From positions 62,001-126,000 of the forward strand of contig OZ241868.1 of NCBI GenBank assembly GCA_965202905.1: DNA of 64,000 nt, in the 5' to 3' direction. Positions 16,719 through 25,482 of the stretch are shown in pieces (within the stretch, counting starts at the first letter, position 1; every line of letters starts with the position of its first letter). The position numbers and the translations under genes are program-made. The stretch is from CAYFYS01 sp965202905 (lineage in GTDB: Bacteria > Pseudomonadota > Alphaproteobacteria > MPNO01). The notes under the pieces are model-generated. The model did not search any database and was not told the DNA's origin. It saw nothing but the letters and a program-made list of their open reading frames with translations.

Positions 16719-17486
16719 ATGGGCGTCTCATGGCCGCATGCGTGCTCAGTCTGGCGGCGCAACGCGAGTCTCTACCGACGCACCTGGAAGTTCACCGTTC
16801 TGCCCAACTTCTTCGAGCCGGTCTTCTACCTGACCGCGATCGGGATCGGGGTCGGCGCCTACATCACCGAGATGGGCGGGATGAGCTACATCGCCTTTCT
16901 CACCCCCGGCCTGCTGTGCGTGTCGGCGATGCACGGGGCGAGCTTCGAGGTCACCTACAACATCTATGTGCGGATCCACTTCGAGAAGGCCTATGACGGG
17001 ATCCTGACAACGCCGGTCGGCCCGGACGACATCGTGGTGGGCGAACTGCTCTGGGCGATGACCCGCTCTCTGATCTATGGCGGCGGGTTTTTCATCGTCG
17101 CCGCGCTGTTCGGGCTGGCGCCTTTCCCCGACGCCCTGGCGGCGGTCCTGGTTATCCCGCTCGCCGGAGTGCTGTTCGCCTCGATCGGAATGGCGTTCAC
17201 CATCCGGATTCCCAACATCGACCTGTTCAGCTTCTATTTCACCCTGTTCCTGACGCCGATGTTCCTGTTCTCCGACGTCTTTTTTCCGATCCGCGAGCGG
17301 TTGCCGGGCGCCTGGCTCTACCTCGCCGAGGCGTTGCCGTTGCTGCACCCGGTGCGTCTCGGCCGCGCGGCGTTTCAGGGCGAATACACCTGGCTTGCGG
17401 TATGGGACGCAGCCTATATCCTGGTCGTCTCGGCCGGCCTGCTGCTGTTGGCCCGGCGAGGCATGCGCAACCGCGTGACGAGCTGA
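16719..17486 (+). CDS. ABC-2 type permease, NodJ-like
   Basis: 255 residues with six predicted membrane segments, for example FEPVFYLTAIGIGVGAYI, SLIYGGGFFIVAALFGLA and LAAVLVIPLAGVLFASIGMA. The charged FEKAYDGILTTPVG loop is typical of ABC-2 permeases. It forms the inner-membrane channel for the preceding ATPase. GTG 16710 is also in frame, but GGAGGGG at 16703-16709 is spaced correctly only for ATG 16719. The ATPase stop lies just upstream, so the two form an operon. Confidence 0.9.
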   Translation: MGVSWPHACSVWRRNASLYRRTWKFTVLPNFFEPVFYLTAIGIGVGAYITEMGGMSYIAFLTPGLLCVSAMHGASFEVTYNIYVRIHFEKAYDGILTTPVGPDDIVVGELLWAMTRSLIYGGGFFIVAALFGLAPFPDALAAVLVIPLAGVLFASIGMAFTIRIPNIDLFSFYFTLFLTPMFLFSDVFFPIRERLPGAWLYLAEALPLLHPVRLGRAAFQGEYTWLAVWDAAYILVVSAGLLLLARRGMRNRVTS

Positions 17487-17577
17487 GGCCCCGCACCCAA
17501 GGCCGCGCGCCAAGGCCCTGCAACACGCGCGGCAGCCGGATTTTCACAGGATTCGCGCTCAATGCCCGGACCGAACG

Positions 17578-18288
17578 TCAGGCGGCGACGGGCTGAAGCT
17601 CCGCCTTGAAGAAATCGAGCAGCTTCGCCTGGGCGTCCTGGCTCTGGGCCTCGCGAAAGGCCTGGCCGAGAAAGTTCTGGAACGCGTGGCCCGCGCCGTC
17701 GTAGTCGTGGAAGGTGCGCAGGATGCCGTGACGGTCGAGTTCGGCGCCGATCCTGGCCACATCCTCGGGCGAGGGGTTCTCGTCGTCGTTGCCGAAGAAG
17801 CCGATCACCGGGCAGGAAATGTTCGCCGCCCTGGCGATCGGGGCCGGGTTGCCCTCGCCCCAGGGCTTGAAGATGTTGCCGCCGTAGAAGATCGCGCAGG
17901 CGCGGAAATCGGGAATGCTGGAGGCGCCCAGGAACGAGGCCCGCCCGCCCATGCAGTGCCCGACGATCGCCAGCGCCTCGCCGCGCACGTCGGCCCGGCC
18001 CTTCAGGTATTCGACGACTGCGCGCATGTCCTCGATCATCTCCGCGTCATCGAGCGCGGCCATCGACTCCGCGGAGTCCTCGCCGTCCGGCCGGCGGTGG
18101 TAGAACGCCGGCGCCGCGGCGACATAGCCGGCCACGGCCAGGTTCTCGACGTATTTGCGGGTGAACGCGTCCAGCGCGCCGCGGTGGTGGGCGACCACCA
18201 CGCCGGGATTCGGGCCGGGTTCGGCCGGCGCCCGGACATAGACGTCCATGCTGTCGCCGCCAACGGTCAGGGATTTCATGCTCGTCAT
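17578..18288 (-). CDS. Dienelactone hydrolase-family protein
   Basis: 236 residues, alpha/beta-hydrolase fold. The nucleophile is a cysteine in IVGHCMGGRASFLGAS, as in classical dienelactone hydrolases. The acid is in FFGNDDENPSPEDVAR and the base is His in HDYDGAGHAFQNF. Family enzymes open lactones from chlorocatechol or catechol breakdown, though many act on other esters. GGAG lies 7 bases before ATG 18288. It follows the IPNS-like gene on the same strand after 26 bases, so they are probably cotranscribed. Confidence 0.92.
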   Translation of the reverse strand: MTSMKSLTVGGDSMDVYVRAPAEPGPNPGVVVAHHRGALDAFTRKYVENLAVAGYVAAAPAFYHRRPDGEDSAESMAALDDAEMIEDMRAVVEYLKGRADVRGEALAIVGHCMGGRASFLGASSIPDFRACAIFYGGNIFKPWGEGNPAPIARAANISCPVIGFFGNDDENPSPEDVARIGAELDRHGILRTFHDYDGAGHAFQNFLGQAFREAQSQDAQAKLLDFFKAELQPVAA

Positions 18289-18314
18289 ATCTGTCTCCTG
18301 TTGTCCGGGCCGCC

Positions 18315-19322
18315 TCAGCCCGCGGTCTGGGCGCCGGGGATGTCGGTTTCCTCGTAGCGGATGTCGCGGAACGCGCCCGAGGTGACCGGCCTGTAGAGCG
18401 CCGGCCGGTCCGCATTGCGGCATGTCGGCAGGCATTCGACCACCGCATCGTAGTTGGGCTGATGGAAGAAGCCGATGGAGATGCGCCGCGCCGTCGCGCC
18501 GATCTCCGCCGGCGGGTTCACGACGCGGTGAAAGTTCGACGTCCAGACGTCGTTGGTCCAGCGCTGCAGCAGGTCGCCGACATTGACCACGAACGCATCG
18601 GGCGTGGTCGCGACATCGTACCAGCGGCCGTCGGCGTCCTGGACCTGCAGCCCGCCGGGCTCGTCCTCGCCCATCAGGATGGTGAAGGCGCCGAAATCGG
18701 TATGCGCCCCGGCGCGGATCTGGCCGGGCGGCGGGGCGGTCTTCTGCGGCGGGTAGTGGTTGATGCGCATCGCGGTGACGTGCCGGTCGATCTTGTCGGC
18801 AAAGTAGTCCTCCGGCAGGTCGAGCGCGAGCGCGGCCAGCGACATGAGCGCCCCGACCAGCCGCTCCATGGCGGCGTAGTAGTCCATCGCGACGGCGCGG
18901 AAATCCGCCGGGCGCTCGGGCCAGATGTTCGCGATGAAATAGGACCGCCCCTCCTCGCCGTTGAAATAGGGCTCGTCCGGCCACGCATCGCGGCCGTAAT
19001 GGTAGAACTCTTTCAAATCGGGTGGCGCCTCGCGCCCCGCCGCGCGGCCCAGCGCCTCGCCTTCGAGCACCCTGAGCCCACGCGGCGTAGCGGGGACCGG
19101 GTGAACGCATTTGCGCTTCTCGGCCTCGGGCAGCGCGAAATACTCGCGCGAGACCCGGCGCAGCGCCTCGATCGCCGCCCGGTCGACCCCGTGGCCTTCG
19201 ATGGAGAAGAAGCCGATATCGGCGCAGGCGGCCCCGACCGCCTTGCCGATTCGCCGCCGGGTTTGCGGGTCGCCGCCGAAATAGGGCGCGATGTCGATCA
19301 GCGGGACGCGCGACATCGTCAT
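18315..19322 (-). CDS. Isopenicillin N synthase-like 2-oxoglutarate/Fe(II) oxygenase
   Basis: 335 residues starting MTMSRVPLIDIAPYFGGDP. The N-terminal DIOX_N-like part has IGFFSIEGHGVDRAAIEALR. The C-terminal double-stranded beta-helix has the iron triad in GAHTDFGAF (HxD) and TSNFHRVVNP (distal His), and the 2OG-binding ARRISIGFF (RxS). The family oxidises diverse small molecules, and the substrate cannot be read from the sequence. AGAGGT lies 7 bases before ATG 19322; the upstream in-frame GTG has no such site. Confidence 0.9.
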   Translation of the reverse strand: MTMSRVPLIDIAPYFGGDPQTRRRIGKAVGAACADIGFFSIEGHGVDRAAIEALRRVSREYFALPEAEKRKCVHPVPATPRGLRVLEGEALGRAAGREAPPDLKEFYHYGRDAWPDEPYFNGEEGRSYFIANIWPERPADFRAVAMDYYAAMERLVGALMSLAALALDLPEDYFADKIDRHVTAMRINHYPPQKTAPPPGQIRAGAHTDFGAFTILMGEDEPGGLQVQDADGRWYDVATTPDAFVVNVGDLLQRWTNDVWTSNFHRVVNPPAEIGATARRISIGFFHQPNYDAVVECLPTCRNADRPALYRPVTSGAFRDIRYEETDIPGAQTAG

Positions 19323-19362
19323 GGCGGGCACCTCTGCTGTCCCGGTTGCCGTCTCTGTTCGG

Positions 19363-20307
19363 TCACTGCGCGTCCCGCGTCTCCCGAGTTGGTGGCAGCG
19401 CGCGCGACCGTGACAGGCCCTTGGCCAACACCCACTCGGCGAAAGTCTCCGGCGCCGGATCCCAATGGCCCGGCCGCCAGGACTCCGTCAGGTAGTCCTC
19501 GTCGTGGAAGTACTCGACCGCGCCGCCGGCCGGGCAGTCGAAGTACCAGAAATAGCACGACGAGATGCGATGCCGCCCCGGCCCGATCTGGGTCTTCCAG
19601 CCCTTGCCGGCCATCGCGTTGCCGCCGGCGAACAACTCGTGGATGTCGCGCACGCCGAAGGCGACATGGTTGATCGCGGGCTTGCCGTCCGCGCTCTCCA
19701 GGAAGAACAGGTTGTGATGCCCGCCGCGCGGCGCACAGCGCAGGAACACCCCGCGGCCGGTGTAGTAGTCCGAGACCCGGAAGCCCAGCCGATCGGTATA
19801 GAAGCGCTCCATCTCCCCGATATCGGGGGCCATGAACACGCAGTGCCCGATGGTGCGCGGCCGGGCGTCGTCGTAATAGGTCGAGCGCCGGTCGATGCGC
19901 GCTGCCTTGGCCGGGGTGTTCGTAGCCATGCCCGGATCGGTGGACGCCCGACGGCGGGCGAGGCGGAAGGCGATGCCGAGCCCCATGGGATCGGCCGCGT
20001 GCAGGGTCCCGTCCGCATCGGCGCTCACCTCGCGGTCGCGCGCGAGCTCCGCGCCGATCGCCGCCAGCGCGTCTTCGCCGTCCACGCCCCAGGTCATCTC
20101 GCGCACCGTCGAGCCGCGCTGGATCGCCCGCGGCAACGTCTTGTCGCCCCGCGGGGCGAGCACGATCTCCGCGCCGTCGGCGGTCTCGAACACCGCTCGC
20201 TCGCCGTCCCGGGAGCGCTCAGCGAGGCCCCAGTCGGTGAAGAAGGCCCCGACCCTGGCCAGATCGGCCACGCCGTAGGTCACGCGGTCGATACCGGTGA
20301 TCGTCAT
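19363..20307 (-). CDS. VOC-family (extradiol dioxygenase-like) protein, two-domain
   Basis: 314 residues with two VOC modules: an N-terminal GIDRVTYGVADLARVGAFF and a C-terminal IGHCVFMAPDIGEMERFYTD. Likely metal ligands in the second module are His in IGHCVFM, His in PAINHVAFGV and Glu in GAVEYFHDED. This matches two-domain catechol-2,3-dioxygenase-like enzymes that use Fe(II). It starts the minus-strand run VOC, IPNS-like, dienelactone hydrolase, which together look like a ring-cleavage and lactone-processing operon. ATG 20307 is preceded by GGGAGTG. Confidence 0.88.
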   Translation of the reverse strand: MTITGIDRVTYGVADLARVGAFFTDWGLAERSRDGERAVFETADGAEIVLAPRGDKTLPRAIQRGSTVREMTWGVDGEDALAAIGAELARDREVSADADGTLHAADPMGLGIAFRLARRRASTDPGMATNTPAKAARIDRRSTYYDDARPRTIGHCVFMAPDIGEMERFYTDRLGFRVSDYYTGRGVFLRCAPRGGHHNLFFLESADGKPAINHVAFGVRDIHELFAGGNAMAGKGWKTQIGPGRHRISSCYFWYFDCPAGGAVEYFHDEDYLTESWRPGHWDPAPETFAEWVLAKGLSRSRALPPTRETRDAQ

Positions 20308-20347
20308 GAATCCACTCCCTGCCGCATCCCATCCGGTTCATGACACT

Positions 20348-20404
20348 ATATGACGAACCCATAATATGACGAACCCATACGACGACGAACCTATACGACG
20401 AACC
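20348..20404. repeat. 16-bp tandem repeat in a divergent promoter region
   Basis: ATATGACGAACCCATA occurs twice perfectly (20348-20379) and is followed by two degenerate GACGAACC(T/G) copies to 20404. The array lies between the VOC gene (minus) and the acyl-CoA ligase (plus). It could be a set of operator half-sites, or just another slippage product. Confidence 0.85.
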
Positions 20405-20501
20405 GTGCGCCGTGGCAAAGCGCCGCGCAAGCGCGAAGCGTTGCTTCGCCAGGCCGGCTGCGGTTGAATCGGGACCGTCGATCCGAAGATGGACCGTGCG
20501 A

Positions 20502-22037
20502 ATGCTCACTGGCGACATCCTGCGTCTGTCCGCCCGGCGCCACCCGGCCAAGACCGCGCTGATCTGCGGCGGACGGGCGCTGTCCTACGGCTGCCTCGAT
20601 GCGCAGGCCAACCGGTTCGCCAACGCCCTCGCCGGGCTCGGGCTGGCCAAGGGCGACCGGGTGGCGGTGATGTGTCCCAACATCGCCGAATACGCGATCG
20701 TCCATTTCGCCGCCGCGCGGCTGGGCTGCGTGCTGGTCAACCTGTCGATCATGTATGCGCCGGAGGAGGTGGTGCACATCATCGACCGGACGCGGGCGCC
20801 GGTGCTGGTGGTGGACAGCGAAAGCTGCGGCAAGATCGGCGCCGTGCGCGGGCGCCTGCTTGCCCTGGAGACGGTGATCGCGATCGGCGAGCCCGGCGGT
20901 CTGGACGCAATCCCGTTCGAGGATTTTTTGGCGCGCGGCGCCGCGACGGCGCCGGCGGCGCGGCTGGTCGAGACCGAGCCGGTGGGCATGACGTTCACCG
21001 GCGGCACCACCGGCCAGCCGAAGGGCGCGCTGGTCAGTCACCGCGCGCGCCACATCTCGGCCTATACCACGGTCATCGAGCACGAGTTGACGGCCGAAGA
21101 CGTGGTCGCCGCGGTCACCCCGCTCTACCATGCAGTAGGGCTCTATATCTGGTTTCAGGCTGCGATGCTTGCCGGCTGCACCACCGTCCTGCTGCGGCGC
21201 TGGGACGCCGGGGCGTTCGTCGAGGCGGTCGCCCGCCACCGGGTGAGCGCGGTGATGACGGTGCCGGTCCAGCTCCGCGGCGTGCTCGAGCACGCCGCGT
21301 TCGACGCCGCAAAGCTCGCGAGCCTCCACAAGATCGGCGCGGGCGGGGCGGATGTCTCCGCCGGGTTGATCGCGCGCTGCAAGGCGGCGCTGCCCGGCGT
21401 GCGCGTCGTCGATCATTACGGCCAGTCCGAGACCGGGCCGATCGCGTTCCTCAAGCCGTGGGACCCGCCCGAGAAGTACATGACGGTCGGCCGGCCGGCC
21501 ATCGGAGTGGATATGCGAATCCTCGATCCGGACGGCAACGCGGTCGCCTCCGGCGAGATCGGCGAGATCGTGGTCCGCGGCGACTTCCTGTTCGAGGGCT
21601 ATTTCGAGAACCCCGAGGAGACCGCACTTTATTTCCGCGGCGGCGACCGGGCGGGCTGGACCGGCGATCTCGGCGTGCTGGACGAGGACGGCTACGTCTC
21701 GCTCGCCGGCCGGTCCAAGGACATGATCGTTACCGGCGGCGTCAACGTCTATCCGCGCGAGCTCGAGGTCGTGCTGGAAGGCCACGAAGCGGTCGGCGAA
21801 TGCACGGTGATCGGCGTGCCGGACGAGAAATGGGGCGAGGCGCTCGTCGCCTATATCGTACCCGCCGCCGGCCGGGCGCCCGACGACGCGGCGCTCGCCG
21901 CCTATTGCGGCGAGCGGCTGGCCAGGTTCAAGCGCCCGCGCGAAATCCGCCTGACGGCGGAGATCCCCAAGACGCCGACCGGTAAGGTCCAGAAGCCCAG
22001 GCTGCGCGAGGCCTATCTCGCCGGCGACGGCGGCTGA
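20502..22037 (+). CDS. AMP-forming acyl-CoA ligase
   Basis: 511 residues starting MLTGDILRLSARRHPAKTAL. ANL-superfamily motifs are complete: P-loop-like MTFTGGTTGQPKGALVSHRA, the adenine-binding DHYGQSETGP, the hinge GWTGDLGVLDEDGYVSLAGR, the following KDMIVTGGVNVYPRELE, and the catalytic lysine in PTGKVQKPR. It activates a carboxylic acid as an acyl-adenylate and transfers it to CoA. The substrate is probably a fatty or aromatic acid. The frame is open 30 codons upstream, but homology starts at ATG 20502. Confidence 0.92.
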   Translation: MLTGDILRLSARRHPAKTALICGGRALSYGCLDAQANRFANALAGLGLAKGDRVAVMCPNIAEYAIVHFAAARLGCVLVNLSIMYAPEEVVHIIDRTRAPVLVVDSESCGKIGAVRGRLLALETVIAIGEPGGLDAIPFEDFLARGAATAPAARLVETEPVGMTFTGGTTGQPKGALVSHRARHISAYTTVIEHELTAEDVVAAVTPLYHAVGLYIWFQAAMLAGCTTVLLRRWDAGAFVEAVARHRVSAVMTVPVQLRGVLEHAAFDAAKLASLHKIGAGGADVSAGLIARCKAALPGVRVVDHYGQSETGPIAFLKPWDPPEKYMTVGRPAIGVDMRILDPDGNAVASGEIGEIVVRGDFLFEGYFENPEETALYFRGGDRAGWTGDLGVLDEDGYVSLAGRSKDMIVTGGVNVYPRELEVVLEGHEAVGECTVIGVPDEKWGEALVAYIVPAAGRAPDDAALAAYCGERLARFKRPREIRLTAEIPKTPTGKVQKPRLREAYLAGDGG

Positions 22038-22050
22038 ACGCCGCAGCGCC

Positions 22051-22095
22051 CCGTGTCGCCAATCGCCGTGTCGCCAATCGCCGTGTTGCCAATCG
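22051..22095. repeat. 15-bp tandem repeat, 3 copies
   Basis: CCGTGTCGCCAATCG is repeated three times; the third copy has one C-to-T change. It lies downstream of the acyl-CoA ligase stop. Confidence 0.92.
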
Positions 22096-22205
22096 CCGCC
22101 GCGGCGCGGTAGAATCAGTCAGGCACCCAACCAAAATCCGGCGCCGGAAGCGGGCGGCGCCGAAGAGGGAAGCGCCCGAGGCGCCGCGCAGAACGAGGAG
22201 ATGGC

Positions 22206-23003
22206 GTGCCGGACGGCGAAATGAACACCATCACCCTGCAAGGGACCGAGGTGCCCTATGTCCGCAAGGGCGCCGGCGCGCCGATGCTGATGCTGCACGG
22301 CGGGAGCGGTCCGGTGGCCGCGATGCCGTTCGCCGACCGGCTGGCCGAGACCTTCGACCTCATCGCGCCCGTCCATCCGGGCTTCGCCGGCACCGGGATC
22401 CCCGACCATTTCGACCGGATCGACGATCTGGTCTTCCTTTACCTCGATCTGATGGACGCGCTGGACCTCGAGGACGCGGTGCTCATGGGGTTCTCGATGG
22501 GCGGGTGGACCGCGGTCGAGATGGCGACGATGAACGATACCCGGTTGTCGCGGCTGATCCTGGTGGATTCGGTAGGCGTGAAGGTCGGGGGGCGCGAGGA
22601 CCGCGATATCGCGGACGTGTTCGCGCTGCCCCACGAGAAGTTCGCGGCGCTTGCCTTCCACGACCCGTCGATGGCGCCGCACCCCACCGACATCCCCGAC
22701 GAGCAGCTTCAGGTCATCGCCAACAACCGCATCGCGCTCGGGGTCTATACCTGGGAGCCCTACATGCACAATCCGAAGCTGCCGCACCGGCTGCACCGGA
22801 TCGGAGTCCCGACGCATTTCATCTGGGGCGCCTCGGACGGGATCGTCACCGTGGACTACGGCCGCAAGTTCTGTGCGATGATCCGGGACGCGACGATGAC
22901 CGTGATCGAAAAGGCCGGCCACGCGCCGCAGATGGAGCAGCCCGACGCATTCGTCGACGCCGTGCTCGAACTCTCGAACCAGCGGATCGACCGAGACATT
23001 TGA
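22206..23003 (+). CDS. Alpha/beta hydrolase
   Basis: 265 residues. The oxyanion segment is MLMLHGGSGP; the nucleophile Ser is in VLMGFSMGGWTAVE; the acid Asp is in FIWGASDGIVTVD; the His is in IEKAGHAPQMEQP. This is the classic serine triad, as in esterases and meta-cleavage hydrolases. GTG 22206 is chosen because GAGGAG lies 5 bases upstream; the ATG at 22201 closes after seven codons. The last codons lie inside the dispersed repeat beginning at 22992, so the C-terminal RDI end may have been changed by its insertion. Confidence 0.9.
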   Translation: MPDGEMNTITLQGTEVPYVRKGAGAPMLMLHGGSGPVAAMPFADRLAETFDLIAPVHPGFAGTGIPDHFDRIDDLVFLYLDLMDALDLEDAVLMGFSMGGWTAVEMATMNDTRLSRLILVDSVGVKVGGREDRDIADVFALPHEKFAALAFHDPSMAPHPTDIPDEQLQVIANNRIALGVYTWEPYMHNPKLPHRLHRIGVPTHFIWGASDGIVTVDYGRKFCAMIRDATMTVIEKAGHAPQMEQPDAFVDAVLELSNQRIDRDI

Positions 23004-23114
23004 ATCCCCCCGGCCGATGACGATCTGGCGACCATAACGCATTCAAACGTCTCGATGAGTTGATCCATCAACATAAAACCAGCGGTTCGAAGCGAAAGAT
23101 TCGAACCGCTGGGA
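22992..23114. repeat. Dispersed repeat, copy 1 (inverted relative to copy 2)
   Basis: 123 bases whose reverse complement matches 53727-53860 with only a few differences. It contains a hairpin at 23088-23112 (CAGCGGTTCGAA and its complement TTCGAACCGCTG). Short arms GAGACATTTGAAT and ATTCAAACGTCTC sit near the other end. It overlaps the stop of the alpha/beta hydrolase gene and ends just before the ribosome site of the LLM gene. Confidence 0.93.
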
Positions 23115-23127
23115 CAGGAGATCGGCG

Positions 23128-24357
23128 ATGAAAAGCTGGTGGTTCACCGAGGACTGCTATCCCCACCTGCCGGACGCGAGCACCTACCGTTCGATCCGCG
23201 TCGATCTGCCCAACATCCACTGCGATCCCGAGACGGCGCACGTCCTCTACAACCGCTATCTCGATCTGTGGTGCGCGTGCGAGGACATCGGGCTGGAGAT
23301 CATGCTCAACGAGCATCACCAGACCGCGACCTGCATGGTGCCGGCGGCGCCGATCATGATGGGGATTCTCGCCCGCCAGACCAAGACGGCGCGGCTGCTG
23401 ATCCTCGGCAACCCGCTGCCCAACCGCAACCAGCCGGTCCGCGTGGCCGAGGAGATGGCGCTCGTCGACGTGATCTCCAAGGGCCGCGTCGAATGCGGCT
23501 TCGTCCGCGCCGTTCCCTATGAGTCTGCGGCGGCCAACATCCTGCCCTACAAGGGCACCGAACGGCTGTGGGAAGCCCACGACCTGATCGTCAAGGCCTG
23601 GACCACCCATGACGGGCCGTTCAACTTCGAGGGCAAGTGGCACCACCATCGTCAGGTCAACATCTGGCCGCGCCCCTACCAGCAGCCTCACCCGCCGGTC
23701 TGGGTGACCATGGGCAGCCCGGGCACAGCCGCGCCGGTCGCCCGGCACAAATATGTCGGCGCGGTGTTCCTGGCCGGCTACCCCAGGATCCGCGGCGTCT
23801 ATGACGGCTATCGTCAGGCCTATCTGGAGACCCACGGCGAGGTTCCGCCGCTCGACCGGCTGGCCTATCTCGGGCTGTGCTATGTCGGCGAGAACGAGCG
23901 CGAGGCCGAGGAGGGCGCGCGCAAGCTCCTGTGGTACATGGAATCGAACAAGGTGCCGCCGGAATGGAGCAACCCGCCCGGCTACCACCCGCCGCAGGTC
24001 TCGGCCATGGTCATGCGCGGCGCCGGCGGCTCGGGCGTGCCGCTCAACCCGGAACTCGACCAGCAGATGGCGCGCGGCAACGTCTTCGCCGGCACCCCCG
24101 ATCAGGTCTACGAGCAGATCAAGGCCTTCTGGGAATATTCCGGCGGCTTCGGCCACATGCTGATCATGGGCCAGGCCGGGTTCCTGTCCGACTCGGACGC
24201 GCTGAAGTCCATGCGGCTCTACACCAGGGAGGTCTATCCGCGCCTGCGCGAGTTGACCGCGACCGCCGATCCGGCCGAGATGTGGGAGCGGTCCAAGGCG
24301 GTCCCGGTGCATGACGCGGTCGATCTCGGCGCGTTCGGCGTCGAGTTCGTCCGGTGA
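23128..24357 (+). CDS. LLM-class flavin-dependent oxidoreductase
   Basis: 409 residues in the luciferase-like family. Motifs are ACEDIGLEIMLNEHHQTATC, LLILGNPLPNRNQPVRVAEE, ALVDVISKGRVECGFVRA and VWVTMGSPGTAAPVARH. It is expected to use FMNH2 or F420 to oxidise an organic substrate with O2; the substrate is unknown. ACAGGAGATCGGCG before ATG 23128 is a good ribosome site. Its stop overlaps the GTG of the following hydrolase (GTGA). An LLM monooxygenase coupled to a hydrolase suggests a Baeyer-Villiger-like oxidation followed by ester hydrolysis (inference). Confidence 0.9.
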   Translation: MKSWWFTEDCYPHLPDASTYRSIRVDLPNIHCDPETAHVLYNRYLDLWCACEDIGLEIMLNEHHQTATCMVPAAPIMMGILARQTKTARLLILGNPLPNRNQPVRVAEEMALVDVISKGRVECGFVRAVPYESAAANILPYKGTERLWEAHDLIVKAWTTHDGPFNFEGKWHHHRQVNIWPRPYQQPHPPVWVTMGSPGTAAPVARHKYVGAVFLAGYPRIRGVYDGYRQAYLETHGEVPPLDRLAYLGLCYVGENEREAEEGARKLLWYMESNKVPPEWSNPPGYHPPQVSAMVMRGAGGSGVPLNPELDQQMARGNVFAGTPDQVYEQIKAFWEYSGGFGHMLIMGQAGFLSDSDALKSMRLYTREVYPRLRELTATADPAEMWERSKAVPVHDAVDLGAFGVEFVR

Positions 24358-25208
24358 GCGCGACCGCCGCGATCACCGGCAACTTCGTCGACGTCGACGG
24401 TATCCGCACCCATTACCTGGAGGCCGGCGCCGGCCCGACGGTCGTCCTGCTGCATTCGGGCGAATACGGCGGCTGCGCGGAGATAAGCTGGGAATACACC
24501 ATCCCCGCGCTCGCGCCGGAGTTCCGGGTCGTGGCTCCCGATTGGCTGGGCTTCGGGCGCACCGACAAGCTGTTCGATTTCGGCGACGCCAGGGCGCGGG
24601 TCTTCGGCCATATGCGGCGGTTCCTCGAGGTCATGGGCATCGCCGAGGCCGACTTCATCGGCAACTCGATGGGCGGCAGCAACCTCGTCCGGATCATCGC
24701 CCACCATCCGGTGATCTTCCCGGTCCGCTCGGCCGTTTTGTGCAGCGGCGGCGGCTTCACGCCGGAGACCGAGGAGCGCAGGGCGCTGCTCGCCTATGAC
24801 GGCACGACCGAGGCGATGCGGACCCTGGTCAAGGCGATGCTGCACGATCCGAAATGGGGCGATGACGAGACCTATATCGCCCGGCGCCAGGAGTTCGCGA
24901 CCATGAAGGGCGCCTGGGAATGCCAGTCGGCGCCGCGGTTCCGCTCGCCGGCGGCCGAACAGGCCGGCGGCTCGGGGTTCGGCGCGGCCGACGCCACGCC
25001 TTACGAGGACATCGCGGTGCCGGTCCTGATCGTCGCCGGGGCCAACGATCCGCTGCGCGAGCCGGGCTACGCGCCGGCGCTGGCCGAGCGGATCCCCAAT
25101 TCCGAGGTGGTGGTCTACGACGCCTGCGGACATTGCCCCAATATCGAGAAGGCCGAGGAGTTCAATCGGGCCGCCTTGGCGTTCCTGAGGCGGGTCAACG
25201 ATCCGTGA
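24354..25208 (+). CDS. Alpha/beta hydrolase coupled to the LLM oxidoreductase
   Basis: 284 residues starting at GTG 24354. The oxyanion loop is VVLLHSGEYGGCAE; the nucleophile is in FIGNSMGGSNLVRI; the acid is in LIVAGANDPLREPGY; the base is in YDACGHCPNIEKA. The overall pattern resembles C-C or ester hydrolases of meta-cleavage pathways (MhpC/BphD-like). The four-base overlap with the LLM gene points to sequential action on one substrate. The 274 bases after it contain no recognised gene. Confidence 0.9.
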   Translation: MSATAAITGNFVDVDGIRTHYLEAGAGPTVVLLHSGEYGGCAEISWEYTIPALAPEFRVVAPDWLGFGRTDKLFDFGDARARVFGHMRRFLEVMGIAEADFIGNSMGGSNLVRIIAHHPVIFPVRSAVLCSGGGFTPETEERRALLAYDGTTEAMRTLVKAMLHDPKWGDDETYIARRQEFATMKGAWECQSAPRFRSPAAEQAGGSGFGAADATPYEDIAVPVLIVAGANDPLREPGYAPALAERIPNSEVVVYDACGHCPNIEKAEEFNRAALAFLRRVNDP

Positions 25209-25482
25209 AGCCTCGCACGGTTCAGAGACCGCCGTTTCGCCACAGCTCGCCATTTCCCGACCGGCCGCGTTTTCCGCCCGAGGACGGGAGAGCCCCTCGC
25301 GGCCCGCGATCCCGGTTTCGGAGCCGGGGGGATACCGGCTTGTCCGCTGAGCCCCGCAGGTAACGCAAACGTGAAATACTTATTACGCGCAGGACGCATT
25401 CCGCAACGATACGCTGCGCCCCGGCGAAACAGCGATCGTTGCGCAGGTTTTCGCAGATCAGACCAGCCTCGGGGGAAGACCG

